This document shows positions 8,063-16,553 of a DNA stretch of 64,000 nt, in pieces. Under the pieces are notes generated by a model. The model saw only the letters and a list, made by a program, of their open reading frames with translations, was not told the DNA's origin and made no database searches. Position numbers and translations under genes: made by a program. This DNA is from Chloroflexota bacterium (GTDB lineage Bacteria > Chloroflexota > UBA6077 > JACCZL01), in contig JADLFM010000216.1 in the NCBI GenBank assembly GCA_020845495.1, positions 81,680 through 145,679 on the forward strand, read 5' to 3'. Each line of letters starts with the position of its first letter. The first letter of the stretch is position 1.

Positions 8063-9559
8063 ATGATAGATCTCGGCTTTCCCCTGTGGGTCCGAGTGAC
8101 ACACATGTTCAACATCCTGTTCATCTCGCTTCTGATGCGAAGCGGGATCGAGATCCTGGCGGCTCATCCGAAGCTGTACCTCAACGACGATTCTGTGCCG
8201 GGCAAAGAGTGGATCCGGTTCACCCCAAGGAAGATGCCCAGCGATCGGCTCTGGACGTCCAGGGACGAGGAGGAGGAGTACACGGCCTGGCTCGCGCTAC
8301 CGGGGATGAATAACCTTGGCCTCGGCCGCCAATGGCACTTCTTCGGAGCGATCGGCTGGGCGCTGACCGGCCTGGTCTACATCATCGGGATGGCCACCTC
8401 GCCAGAGTGGCAGCGGCTCATCCCGACCTCCTGGGACATCTTCCCGGGCGCGTACCACGCAGCCCTGATCTACCTACGACTCGAGCTCCCTCCGGCGGGG
8501 AACCCATTCAATCCGCTCCAGCAACTGGCCTACTTCGCGCTCATCTTCCTGTTGGCGCCACTCCAGATCCTGACCGCGATGGCGATGTCGCCGGCCGTCA
8601 TAGGACGCGCGCCCTGGTACCCTATGCTGTTCGGTGGCCGCCAGATCGCACGGAGCATCCATTTCCTGGGCCTGGTGGCGTTCATCACGTTCACGGTGCA
8701 CCACGTCCTGCTCGTCATCGTCCATGGGCTTGGTGACGAGCTCGCGAAGATGGTCCTGGGCATCGAGCGCGGGTCCACGGCGTACGAGCGGGCGCTGGCG
8801 ATCGGCATTATGGGTGGCACGCTCTTCGTGATCGGGCTCATCCACGTCTGGGGCACCCGCGTGTCCAGACGTCAACCGCGGCGGATGCAACATCTGCTCG
8901 AGACGGTCGTCGATCCCGTGAAGTTCGCGGTCTTCCACCCGCTCACCTCGCATCAGTACTACAAGCCGCGTGATATCACCCCAGATCCGCGTGTCAACGG
9001 ACGGCCGCCGAAGGGGGACCCGTACGACACACTGGCGCGTGACCACTTTGCCGACTGGGCGCTCGAGGTCACCGGGCTGGTGGAGGAGCCGCTCCGGCTG
9101 ACGCTGCCCGAGCTACGCGCCATGGAGCGGCAGACTCAGATCACCAAGCACAACTGCATTCAGGGTTGGAGCATGGTGGCTGAGTGGTCCGGGATTCCGG
9201 TACGGGCGCTCCTCGAACGGTGCCGGCCCTTACCGGCGGCGCGCTACCTGGTCCTCCACGCCTTCGACGAGAAGCCGAAGTCCGAGCCCCACCCGGCTGG
9301 TCCCGGCACGTTCTACGGGACGATCGATTTTAGGCTGGCATGCGAGCGGCAGACGATCCTGGCCTACGACTTGAACGGCGCTCCTCTGCCGATCGAGCAC
9401 GGGGCTCCGCTGCGCCTACGCGTCGAGTCGCAGCTCGGCTTCAAGATGGTCAAGTGGGTCCGCTCGATTGAGCTCGTCGCGGACTTCAAACACGTCGGCG
9501 ACGGTCAGGGAGGCTGGCGCGAGGACAAGCAGTACTACAGCACGGAGGCCGGCATTTGA
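8063..9559 (+). CDS. Cytochrome b / sulfite-oxidase-fold molybdopterin fusion protein
   Basis: A 498-residue fusion. Residues 1-270 form a cytochrome b561-like membrane domain with helices near 7-30, 92-112, 152-175, 199-221 and 245-264, and candidate heme histidines H14, H92, H200 and H213/H214. Residues about 320-498 are an oxidoreductase molybdopterin-binding (SUOX/YedY-like) domain, with the probable Mo-ligand cysteine C365 in 'KHNCIQGWS'. In related systems (YedYZ) catalytic and membrane subunits are separate genes; here they are one chain. No Tat signal is visible and the Mo domain follows the last helix. Substrate is unknown. It closes the FDH cluster and is followed by a hairpin terminator. 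Confidence 0.85.
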   Translation: MIDLGFPLWVRVTHMFNILFISLLMRSGIEILAAHPKLYLNDDSVPGKEWIRFTPRKMPSDRLWTSRDEEEEYTAWLALPGMNNLGLGRQWHFFGAIGWALTGLVYIIGMATSPEWQRLIPTSWDIFPGAYHAALIYLRLELPPAGNPFNPLQQLAYFALIFLLAPLQILTAMAMSPAVIGRAPWYPMLFGGRQIARSIHFLGLVAFITFTVHHVLLVIVHGLGDELAKMVLGIERGSTAYERALAIGIMGGTLFVIGLIHVWGTRVSRRQPRRMQHLLETVVDPVKFAVFHPLTSHQYYKPRDITPDPRVNGRPPKGDPYDTLARDHFADWALEVTGLVEEPLRLTLPELRAMERQTQITKHNCIQGWSMVAEWSGIPVRALLERCRPLPAARYLVLHAFDEKPKSEPHPAGPGTFYGTIDFRLACERQTILAYDLNGAPLPIEHGAPLRLRVESQLGFKMVKWVRSIELVADFKHVGDGQGGWREDKQYYSTEAGI

Positions 9560-9617
9560 CGGCTACGATACCCGTGGCGGGCCGGTAGGCCGCCCGCGCG
9601 GCACCCGTCGTCCCGCG

Positions 9618-9654
9618 TCACCCGAGCGCCATCAGCCCGAAGGCGCTCGGGTGA
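9618..9654 (+). terminator. Hairpin terminator after the FDH cluster
   Basis: A perfect 13-bp stem (TCACCCGAGCGCC pairing with GGCGCTCGGGTGA) around an 11-base loop, 59 bases after the fusion-gene stop. No U-tract follows, as is common in GC-rich genomes. Confidence 0.6.
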
Positions 9655-9841
9655 TGTGCGTTCCTGGCAGTGCTCCGAGTGGGCGTTCTCCCTGCTAGCC
9701 GCGCCGGCGATCCACTCGTCGTTTCGGTCCACAGCGTAGTGAGCTTCGACTTCGCGGCCACGCTCCGACGTGATTGGCACCGCTCGACGTCGACACGAGC
9801 AGGTACACGGCTCGGCACGACAAGGGCTCGCGAGAGAGCCA

Positions 9842-9875
9842 GAGGCCCCTTGCCCGCGTGCGGCCGAGGGGCCTC
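9842..9875 (-). terminator. Hairpin terminator of the D-aminoacylase gene
   Basis: A nine-bp stem (GAGGCCCCT with AGGGGCCTC) a few bases beyond the stop of the minus-strand hydrolase gene. Together with the hairpin at 9618 it separates two convergent units. Confidence 0.45.
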
Positions 9876-9881
9876 CCAGCA

Positions 9882-11459
9882 TCAGGTGGCTCGAAGCACC
9901 CGGCCGGCTCGCGCGCCGGTGTACTGGCCGTCGCGAACGGCGAAGACGCCGTTAACCAGGACGTGCGGTAGCCCGGCCGGCGCCTGCTCCGGGTCTTCGT
10001 AGGTCGCGCGGTCCAGCACACGTGCGGCGTCGAAGACGACCAGATCTGCCGCCAGACCCGGCCGCACCAACCCCCGGTCCCAGAGGTTGAACTTGCGGGC
10101 CGGGAAGCTCGTCATCTTCCGGACGGCCTCGGCCTGCGAGAACAGCCCGACGTCGCGGGCGTAGTGGCCGAGAACGCGGGGGTACGTGCCCCAGGTCCGT
10201 GGGTGCGGCTTACCGCGAATGACGATCGCGTCTGAGCCAATCATGACCAGCGGATGCGCCAGGATCGCCTGCACGTCGCGCTCGTCCATCATCGTCACGA
10301 CGACGGTCGGGCGGCCCTGCTCCTCGATGAGCACATCGGCCAGCGCGTCGACCGGATCCGAACCCTTCGCATCGGCGATCTGCTGGATCGACTTCCCCAG
10401 GTACTCAGGGACACGGTCGACACTCGAGACTCGCACTCGCTCCCAACCGCCAGCACCGGCCAGGTTCTCCCAACCAGGGATGCCCTCGCGGAAGTCACGC
10501 TTGATGCGCTCGCGCTCAGCGGGGACGGTCAGCCGTTCGAGCAGGAGTGCCCGCCCGCCCTCTTGCGACCACGGCGGCATCAGGGCTGCCATCCGGGTGC
10601 TGCCGGCATCGTAAGGATACGCATCGGCGGTAACGTCCACACCGCGTGTGCGCGCCCGCTCCAGCAGTGCGAGGAGCTCCTCGGCTCGGCCGTGGTTCGC
10701 GCGCCCGGCCGCCTTCAAGTGCGAGTGCTGAACAGGCACGCCATTTCGCTCGCCGATCTCGATCGCCTCGGCGTGAGCGTCGAAGAGGGTAGTCGTTTCG
10801 CCCCGTACGTGCGAGCAGTACGGTCGACCGGTTCCCCGTAGTTCGGCCGCGAGCGCCACCAGCTCTGGTGTCCGCGAGTAGAAGCCGGGCGCGTAAATCA
10901 GGCCCGAAGACAACCCGACCGCTCCATCGGCGAGTGCCACGGCGAGCAGACGCCGCATCGTCCGAAGCTCGTCGTCGGTGGGGGCCCGGTTCTCGAAGCC
11001 CATCGCCGCCACTCGCAGCGCACCATGCCCGACCAGCGGCGCGATATTGCTGACCGGCCCGGCTCGCTCGAGGCTGGCAAAGTACTCGCCGGCGCTCGAC
11101 CAGTCCCACGGCATGTCGAGGAAGAGGCCGGCGTGGTGCTCCTTTAGGAGCGGTGCGGTCGACGGTTGGAGCGGAAAGGCCGTGCTGCCGCAGTTACCGT
11201 TGACCTCGGTGGTGACGCCCTGGAGGATCTTGGCAGGCAGCGGGTCTGCCGCGAACGGTAGCGCGTCCGAATGACAGTGCACGTCGACGAAGCCCGGACA
11301 GACGGTCAGCCCGGTCACGTCGACCGTCTCGCGGGCCTCGGCGTTCCCAAGCTGCCCGAGCGCAGCGATCTTGCCATGCTCGACGGCTACATCAGCCATG
11401 AAGTCAGGGTTCCCGGCCCCGTCGAGCACGCGGCCGCCGCGCAGGATCAGGTCGAACAT
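9882..11459 (-). CDS. N-acyl-D-amino-acid deacylase / D-aminoacylase family
   Basis: A 525-residue amidohydrolase-superfamily enzyme. It opens MFDLILRGGRVLDGAG, the typical N-terminal beta-sandwich strand of D-aminoacylases and dihydroorotase-like proteins. 'VCPGFVDVHCHSD' supplies the metal-binding HxH, and 'PYCSHVRGE' and 'VQHSHLKA' supply later metal histidines. Family members hydrolyse N-acyl-D-amino acids. The start at 11459 is chosen because GAGGAGG lies just upstream; the longer frame to 11513 has no better signal. It is a single-gene unit facing the FDH cluster. D-specificity cannot be told from sequence alone. Confidence 0.85.
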   Translation of the reverse strand: MFDLILRGGRVLDGAGNPDFMADVAVEHGKIAALGQLGNAEARETVDVTGLTVCPGFVDVHCHSDALPFAADPLPAKILQGVTTEVNGNCGSTAFPLQPSTAPLLKEHHAGLFLDMPWDWSSAGEYFASLERAGPVSNIAPLVGHGALRVAAMGFENRAPTDDELRTMRRLLAVALADGAVGLSSGLIYAPGFYSRTPELVALAAELRGTGRPYCSHVRGETTTLFDAHAEAIEIGERNGVPVQHSHLKAAGRANHGRAEELLALLERARTRGVDVTADAYPYDAGSTRMAALMPPWSQEGGRALLLERLTVPAERERIKRDFREGIPGWENLAGAGGWERVRVSSVDRVPEYLGKSIQQIADAKGSDPVDALADVLIEEQGRPTVVVTMMDERDVQAILAHPLVMIGSDAIVIRGKPHPRTWGTYPRVLGHYARDVGLFSQAEAVRKMTSFPARKFNLWDRGLVRPGLAADLVVFDAARVLDRATYEDPEQAPAGLPHVLVNGVFAVRDGQYTGARAGRVLRAT

Positions 11460-11848
11460 CGCGCCCTCCTCATGCCGAGGGCATGGTAGCCGACCACACC
11501 AGCGGCCTTGCATCCCGCAGATTCTGCATCCGCACGGCTGTCCCCCCGCTTCTCAGCCCGAGGCGCTACCACACCCCCGCTTCGCTCGTGTGGAAGGGTT
11601 GCCTACGGGCCATTCTGGCCGCGCGCGTGCTACCTGCAATTCGCCCGCGTGTGGAACGGGTATCTCGTAGCCGGATGGTGTCGGGTGAGGGGCCTGTGTG
11701 GGGCTGGGGGTTGAGCGGTGCTCGGCCGCCGTGAACGTCGAGCGGTGCACGACAGAGGCGGGCGGCCATCCTGACGTCAGGATGGCCGCCCGCCCATTGA
11801 CTCTCTAGACCGAGGTTAGCCTATGGCAAGAGGTAGCTCATGCAGGGG
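11460..11848. other. Intergenic region with a large palindrome, no gene seen
   Basis: No convincing coding frame. It holds the palindrome at 11757-11794. The remainder, including 'cttctcagcccgaggc'-like C/G-rich text, shows nothing I can assign beyond the promoter expected for the D-aminoacylase gene. Confidence 0.5.
11757..11794 (-). terminator. Perfect 38-nt palindrome, probable terminator
   Basis: Nineteen bases, GGCGGGCGGCCATCCTGAC, are followed at once by their exact reverse complement. As RNA it would form a long stem with minimal loop about 55 bases past the cytochrome c stop, so a terminator role is most likely. Confidence 0.6.
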
Positions 11849-13063
11849 TTAGCGCCGGCGTCGCAGCCAGACGCCAGCGGCCATCAGCAGGCCGCCGAGG
11901 GCAGCCGCTGGTGCAGCCAGGTCCGGCAGGGCGCCGGTCCGTGGCAGGGCGCTCGGAACCTGAGCCGGACGTGCAGCGGGCGATGCCGCCGGGGACGCCG
12001 CCGGGCGTGGCGCCTGTGCCGCACCTGGAGCCTGCTGCGCGCCTGACGGCTTCGCAGCGGGAGCCGGACCGGACGGTGGAGCACCCGCGCCGCTCGGCTT
12101 GGCGGCTGGCGACGGCTGAGCGGATGGCGCCGCCTGACCGCTTGCGCTCGGCGCGGTCGGGCGGTTGTTCACGGCCGGGATGGTCTTCAGGTAGGCCGCG
12201 ATAGCATGAGCGTCGGCGTCGGTCAACTGGTTGAGGCCGCCCCAGGGATGGTTCTCGATGACTTCGGCCATCAGCCCTTCGACGAACCCGCCGCGCGGGG
12301 TCTGGCCGGTCTGGAGAAACTTGGCGATGTCGTCCTCTGACCAGCGGCCGATACCAGTCTGCATGTCCGGCGTGATGTTCGGCGCGATCGCGAAGTGGCC
12401 CGGCTCGCGCGGCACGGCGCCGCCCGCCAGGAACTTGCTCCGATCGGGTGCACCGGATTCGGTGCGCGGGGTATGGCAGTCGCTACAGGGAACGACAGCG
12501 TTGACGAGGTAGTCGCCACGCGCCACCCCCTCGGTCGGGGCGCTCGCCGGCGACGGCGGCAGCGGCGGGGCCGGCGGCACCGGGCCGTTCAGCGTCCGCG
12601 CGGGAACCTTGTTGCTGACCGGCGGAACCGTCCGCAGGAACGCGACCAGGTCGGCGACATCCCCATCGCTCAGGAAATGGTAGTGCGGATACGGCATCAT
12701 TGGCATCAACTGCCCGCCATCCGGCGTGTGGCCGTTGCGGACGGCATTCGCGATCTGCTCGTCGGTCCACGAGCCGATGCCGGTCTCCTTGTCAGGCGTG
12801 ATGTTCGCAGCCGGTACCCGCCCGAATGGTCCGGCGAACATCTCCCCGTAGGGAGCGGTCGCTGGCGACACCAGTGCCGCGCCCTCGCGCCAGCCAGCCA
12901 GATTCTGGCCGTGGCAGCCAGCGCACGACGCCAGTTGGAAGACGTACTTCCCATGGGTCGGGTCGCCTTCCGCGGCCGCCGCTCCGGCCGTCCCGTACTG
13001 AACCGTGCCGACGACGCCGGCTGCTACCAGACCGGCCGCGGCCATCAGCCCTGCCAGCTTCAT
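11849..13063 (-). CDS. Secreted diheme cytochrome c with sortase-like C-terminal anchor
   Basis: A 404-residue exported electron carrier. The N-terminal signal sequence (MKLAGLMAAAGL onward) is followed by two cytochrome c domains with heme motifs CAGCH (C47, C50, H51) and CSDCH (C193, C196, H197); methionines in 'LMPMMPY' and 'EGLMAEV' are possible axial ligands. A Pro/Ala/Ser-rich linker (about 300-370) leads to LPRTG at 373-377, then a hydrophobic helix and RRRR, the layout of a sortase sorting signal. No sortase gene is in the window. The ATG at 13063 follows GGGGAGGTGGG. It is a single-gene unit. Family resemblance is to fructose or alcohol dehydrogenase cytochrome subunits, but no dehydrogenase lies beside it. 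Confidence 0.85.
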   Translation of the reverse strand: MKLAGLMAAAGLVAAGVVGTVQYGTAGAAAAEGDPTHGKYVFQLASCAGCHGQNLAGWREGAALVSPATAPYGEMFAGPFGRVPAANITPDKETGIGSWTDEQIANAVRNGHTPDGGQLMPMMPYPHYHFLSDGDVADLVAFLRTVPPVSNKVPARTLNGPVPPAPPLPPSPASAPTEGVARGDYLVNAVVPCSDCHTPRTESGAPDRSKFLAGGAVPREPGHFAIAPNITPDMQTGIGRWSEDDIAKFLQTGQTPRGGFVEGLMAEVIENHPWGGLNQLTDADAHAIAAYLKTIPAVNNRPTAPSASGQAAPSAQPSPAAKPSGAGAPPSGPAPAAKPSGAQQAPGAAQAPRPAASPAASPAARPAQVPSALPRTGALPDLAAPAAALGGLLMAAGVWLRRRR

Positions 13064-13539
13064 TCCCACCTCCCCGGGCCATCCCCAGCCAGGCTCGCAT
13101 CGCCGGCCAGGGCCGTTGCCCGGCCTCACACGATACGCCCGTACCAACGCGCTGTCAACAGGGGCGCGGCCGTCATGATTGCGAGATCGCGAGGCAAGCG
13201 AGGCCGGCCGATCAGGAACGCACGTCCAGACCCATCCACGCGCCGGGTGCGTCCCTCAGGCCGAGAGTACTGGCGGCGACTCGGAGCGGCCACCCAGGCC
13301 TCGGGTCGTCCGGGCTGGCGAGTACACTCCGGAGAGACGCGAAATCATCTGTGCCGAACGTCCTGCGCGGCAGAAGGGGACGTGCCAGCGACTTGCCGCC
13401 GTTTCCCTCACCGGGGCTATCGTCTACCGATCGCCACGTCACGCGGCGCGCATCCTGCACCACATAGCACGTGATGATCTCCGAGCCATCCCGTAAGCAT
13501 GCTGCCACTCGAGTTGAGCGTGCTGATGGAGGCACCTCT
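13064..13539. other. Divergent intergenic region, no gene seen
   Basis: It lies between the minus-strand cytochrome c gene and the plus-strand transporter operon and should hold promoters for both. I see no clear sigma-70 boxes, RNA structure or conserved frame. The ATP-binding subunit could start earlier, at ATG 13471, but the later GTG has the better ribosome binding site. Confidence 0.4.
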
Positions 13540-14895
13540 GTGACCGATCTCGACCGAGTGCCCGCTCGGGACGCCAGTGCAGACGACCGCGCCGAGGTGA
13601 GGCTCACCAGAGCCACGCCCGGCCTCGTTGGCCCCAGCACTCCTGGCCTCGACGGCGAAAGCGGCCAGCACGCGAACGACCACACTGAACCGATGGCGCT
13701 TCCCGTACAGCGGGGTGCGACCGTCGAGCTACGACACGTGACAAAGCGGTACGCTGCCAGCGAGCGTGGCCCCGGCGCGGTCAACGACCTGTCGCTGACC
13801 GTCAAATCGGGCGAGATCTGCGTCCTGGTCGGGCCGAGCGGCTGCGGCAAAACCACGACCCTCAAGATGGTGAACCGACTCGTTGAGCCGACCGATGGTC
13901 AGGTGCTCGTCGATGGCCAGGACGTCTCGACGGTTGAGCCGACGGCCCTCCGGCGGCGGATCGGCTACGTCATCCAGCAGACCGGCCTCTTTCCGCATCG
14001 GACGATCGCCGACAACGTCGCGACCGTCCCACGCCTACTTGGCTGGTCGTCCGGCCGGATCCGGAAGCGCGTGGACGAGCTCTTACGTCTCATCGGCCTG
14101 GATCCCGAGCGAGTCCGCCGCCGCTACCCAGCGCAGTTGTCCGGCGGTGAGCGCCAGCGTGTAGGCGTGGCTCGGGCGCTCGCCGCCGAGCCGCCACTCT
14201 TACTGATGGACGAACCGTTCGGCGCCGTCGACCCAATCGTGCGGGGCCGGCTGCAAGATGAGATGCTTCAGCTTCAGCGGCAGTTGGGGATGACAGTACT
14301 GTTCGTCACTCACGACATCGACGAGGCCATCAAGCTCGGCGACCGGGTGGCAGTCATGCAGCAAGGCGGAGTCCTGGCCCAGTACGCCTCGCCGGCCGAA
14401 CTTCTCGCCGCCCCGGCAAGCGACTTCGTCGCGCGGTTCGTTGGCGAGGATCGCGGTCTGAAGCGGCTGGCGTTGATGACCGTTACCGACATCGCCCCGG
14501 CGCATCCGCCCATCGCGCGGCTTGGCGAGCCATGCCGCGCGGCGGTCGCACGAGCGGGAGGCGCGCGCTGGGTGCTCGTGCTCGACGAGGGCGGCCGGCC
14601 TGAGGGCTGGCTCGACGCCGAGCAGCCGAGCGACGACGGTCCAATCACTCCGGAGCGCGCGGCCGCTACCTCGCCGCTGTTCTCGACGAGTACGACCCTT
14701 CACGACGCACTCTCGCGCCTGCTCAGCAGCGCTGCTCAGATGGGCGTCATCGTCGACGAGCGCCAGGTATACCTGGGCGCCGTGACACTTGAAGCGATTG
14801 GTGCGGCGCTGCGGTCCTCGGTCGATGTGGCCCGAGCCCGGCGCGAGCGCCAGGAAGGGCACACCGACGAGGCGACAGCGGAGGCGGCGCGATGA
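13540..14895 (+). CDS. opuCA: Osmoprotectant/glycine betaine ABC transporter ATP-binding protein
   Basis: The 451-residue ATPase of an OpuC/ProU-type importer. The ABC domain has Walker A GPSGCGKTT, Q-loop 'YVIQQTGLFPH', signature LSGGERQR, Walker B 'LLLMDEPFGAVDP' and the switch histidine in 'FVTHDIDEA'. The C-terminal 130 residues sit where CBS domains occur in OpuCA, which in homologues sense ionic strength; pairing here is weak. A disordered stretch of about 60 residues precedes the ABC domain. The GTG start at 13540 is preceded by GGAGG. Its stop overlaps the first permease start (ATGA). With two permeases and a lipoprotein it makes one four-gene operon. Confidence 0.88.
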   Translation: MTDLDRVPARDASADDRAEVRLTRATPGLVGPSTPGLDGESGQHANDHTEPMALPVQRGATVELRHVTKRYAASERGPGAVNDLSLTVKSGEICVLVGPSGCGKTTTLKMVNRLVEPTDGQVLVDGQDVSTVEPTALRRRIGYVIQQTGLFPHRTIADNVATVPRLLGWSSGRIRKRVDELLRLIGLDPERVRRRYPAQLSGGERQRVGVARALAAEPPLLLMDEPFGAVDPIVRGRLQDEMLQLQRQLGMTVLFVTHDIDEAIKLGDRVAVMQQGGVLAQYASPAELLAAPASDFVARFVGEDRGLKRLALMTVTDIAPAHPPIARLGEPCRAAVARAGGARWVLVLDEGGRPEGWLDAEQPSDDGPITPERAAATSPLFSTSTTLHDALSRLLSSAAQMGVIVDERQVYLGAVTLEAIGAALRSSVDVARARRERQEGHTDEATAEAAR

Positions 14896-15542
14896 CGCCC
14901 GGCGAACCGCTGATCCGCTGGGATTGGGTGCTCCGCAACCTGGACGCTATCGGCCAGCGAATCATCGAGCACATCGTTCTGACGGCGATCGCGGTGGGCG
15001 TCGGCTTCATCATCAGTTTCGCGCTCAGCCTGCTGATCGCCCGACGGCCGCGCCTGTACGCGCCGGTTACCTGGGTCACCGGTATCCTGTACACGATCCC
15101 GAGCCTGGCGCTGTTCGCGTTGCTCATCCCGATCACCGGCCTCTCGATCGTCACCGCCGAGATCGGTCTGGTGAGCTACACGCTGTTGATCCTGATCCGC
15201 AACATCGTGGCCGGCATCCAGGGCGTTCCAGCCGACGTGCGCGAGGCCGCGATCGGGATGGGCTACACGCCGATGCAACTGCTCTGGCACGTCGAACTGC
15301 CATTGGCCATGGCCGTCATCATTGCCGGCGTCCGGGTGGCAAGCGTAACCACGATCGGGCTGACGACGGTCACGGCGCTGATCGGGCAGGGCGGGCTTGG
15401 CTTCCTGATCCTCGAGGGCATCCAGCGCTTCTTCAGCACTCCGCTCATCATCGGCGCGGTCCTGTCGGTCGTGCTCGCGGTACTGGTGGACGGGGCGCTG
15501 GTGCTGGTGCAGCGATGGATCACTCCCTGGACGCGGGCCTAA
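14892..15542 (+). CDS. opuCB: Osmoprotectant ABC transporter permease (first)
   Basis: A 216-residue inner-membrane permease of the ProW/OpuCB family with about five to six helices. The conserved cytoplasmic EAA-type loop is visible at 'VREAAIGMGYTPMQLLWHVE', which docks on the ATPase. The ATG overlaps the ATPase stop by four bases and the next permease begins three bases after the stop. It would form a heterodimeric channel with the following gene product for compatible-solute uptake. Confidence 0.88.
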   Translation: MTPGEPLIRWDWVLRNLDAIGQRIIEHIVLTAIAVGVGFIISFALSLLIARRPRLYAPVTWVTGILYTIPSLALFALLIPITGLSIVTAEIGLVSYTLLILIRNIVAGIQGVPADVREAAIGMGYTPMQLLWHVELPLAMAVIIAGVRVASVTTIGLTTVTALIGQGGLGFLILEGIQRFFSTPLIIGAVLSVVLAVLVDGALVLVQRWITPWTRA

Positions 15543-15545
15543 GCG

Positions 15546-16265
15546 GTGGACGTACTCCACGAGGTGCTGGCCTGGCTCGCCGATCCGGCCCACTGGCAGG
15601 GCGCAGACGGCATCCCGACGCGCATCGTTCAGCATATCTGGATCTCCGGCGTCTCGACGGCCATCGCGACGCTCATCGCGCTACCGCTTGGGATCTACCT
15701 GGGCCACACAGGCCGAGGCGGGTTCATCGCGATCAACCTCGCCAATCTTGGTCGGGCGCTCCCATCGATGGCGCTGCTCGCGTTCGGGCTGCCGCTAGCG
15801 TTCGCGCTCGGCCTCGGACTCGGCTTCTGGCCGACGCTCTTCGCGATGGTGCCGCTCGGCATCCCGCCGATCCTCACCAACAGCTTCGTTGGGATCCGAG
15901 AGGTAGACTCGGATGTCGTAGAGGCGGCGCGGGGCATGGGTCTGAGCGAGCGGCAAGTCCTGACCCAGGCCGAGCTACCTATTGCCGCGCCACTGATCCT
16001 CGCCGGTATTCGGAACGCCGCCGTGGCGATCGTTGCGACCGCCACGCTCGGGGCGCTCGTCGCGGGGGGCGGCCTCGGGCGATATATCATCGATGGACTG
16101 GCACAGCAGGACTTCGGACGCTTGATCGTCGGCGCCGTGCTGGTGGCACTGTTAGCGGTCGCCGTTGAGCTGGGGTTCGGACTGCTCGAGCGGGTCGTGG
16201 TCTCGGCCGGGGTGAGGATACGCCCGCTGGCGAGCACCGAGATACTGAGCCGGCCCGCCTCCTGA
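15546..16265 (+). CDS. opuCD: Osmoprotectant ABC transporter permease (second)
   Basis: A 239-residue permease paralogous to the preceding one, with a similar helix pattern and an EAA loop at 'VVEAARGMGLSERQVLTQAE'. It starts with GTG three bases after the first permease stop. Its last codons and stop lie inside a 17-bp tandem repeat that continues into the intergenic DNA, so the C-terminus (ending SRPAS) may be a recent, variable tail. The binding-protein gene follows after 288 bases, so it may have additional promoter or processing control. Confidence 0.86.
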   Translation: MDVLHEVLAWLADPAHWQGADGIPTRIVQHIWISGVSTAIATLIALPLGIYLGHTGRGGFIAINLANLGRALPSMALLAFGLPLAFALGLGLGFWPTLFAMVPLGIPPILTNSFVGIREVDSDVVEAARGMGLSERQVLTQAELPIAAPLILAGIRNAAVAIVATATLGALVAGGGLGRYIIDGLAQQDFGRLIVGAVLVALLAVAVELGFGLLERVVVSAGVRIRPLASTEILSRPAS

Positions 16266-16296
16266 GCCGGCCCGCCTCCTGAGCCGGCCCGCCTCT
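16247..16296 (+). repeat. 17-bp tandem repeat straddling the permease stop codon
   Basis: Three copies of GAGCCGGCCCGCCTCCT (16247-16263, 16264-16280, and a 16-bp third copy at 16281-16296). The first copy includes the last sense codons; each copy boundary recreates a TGA. Confidence 0.85.
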
Positions 16297-16335
16297 GAAC
16301 TGGCCTACCTCCCTCTTGACGGCCCTCGGCCGTGT

Positions 16336-16422
16336 CCGCCTCAGCTACGCGCACACGGTAGGTTCGGCCAGCGCACAACCAGGGTACGGCCGGTTCCCGC
16401 CTCAACTGCGCGCACGGTAGGT
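16336..16422 (+). repeat. Imperfect direct repeat in permease-lipoprotein gap
   Basis: Two copies of a sequence of about 27 bp, CGCCTCAGCTACGCGCACAC and CGCCTCAACTGCGCGCAC, each ending in CGGTAGGT, lie about 60 bp apart (roughly 16336-16363 and 16396-16422). They could be regulatory sites for the lipoprotein gene or simple duplications. Confidence 0.5.
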
Positions 16423-16553
16423 ACCGATCTTGCGCGGGCCTCGTCTGTCTCGGAGAGCAGCAGGCGAGAACGAAACGACTTGCAGGCCGATTGGCTCTAG
16501 CGAACCGGCGTGTCGACGCGCCGGCGCCTGCGCTCAGTTAGAAGGAGGAGCAG

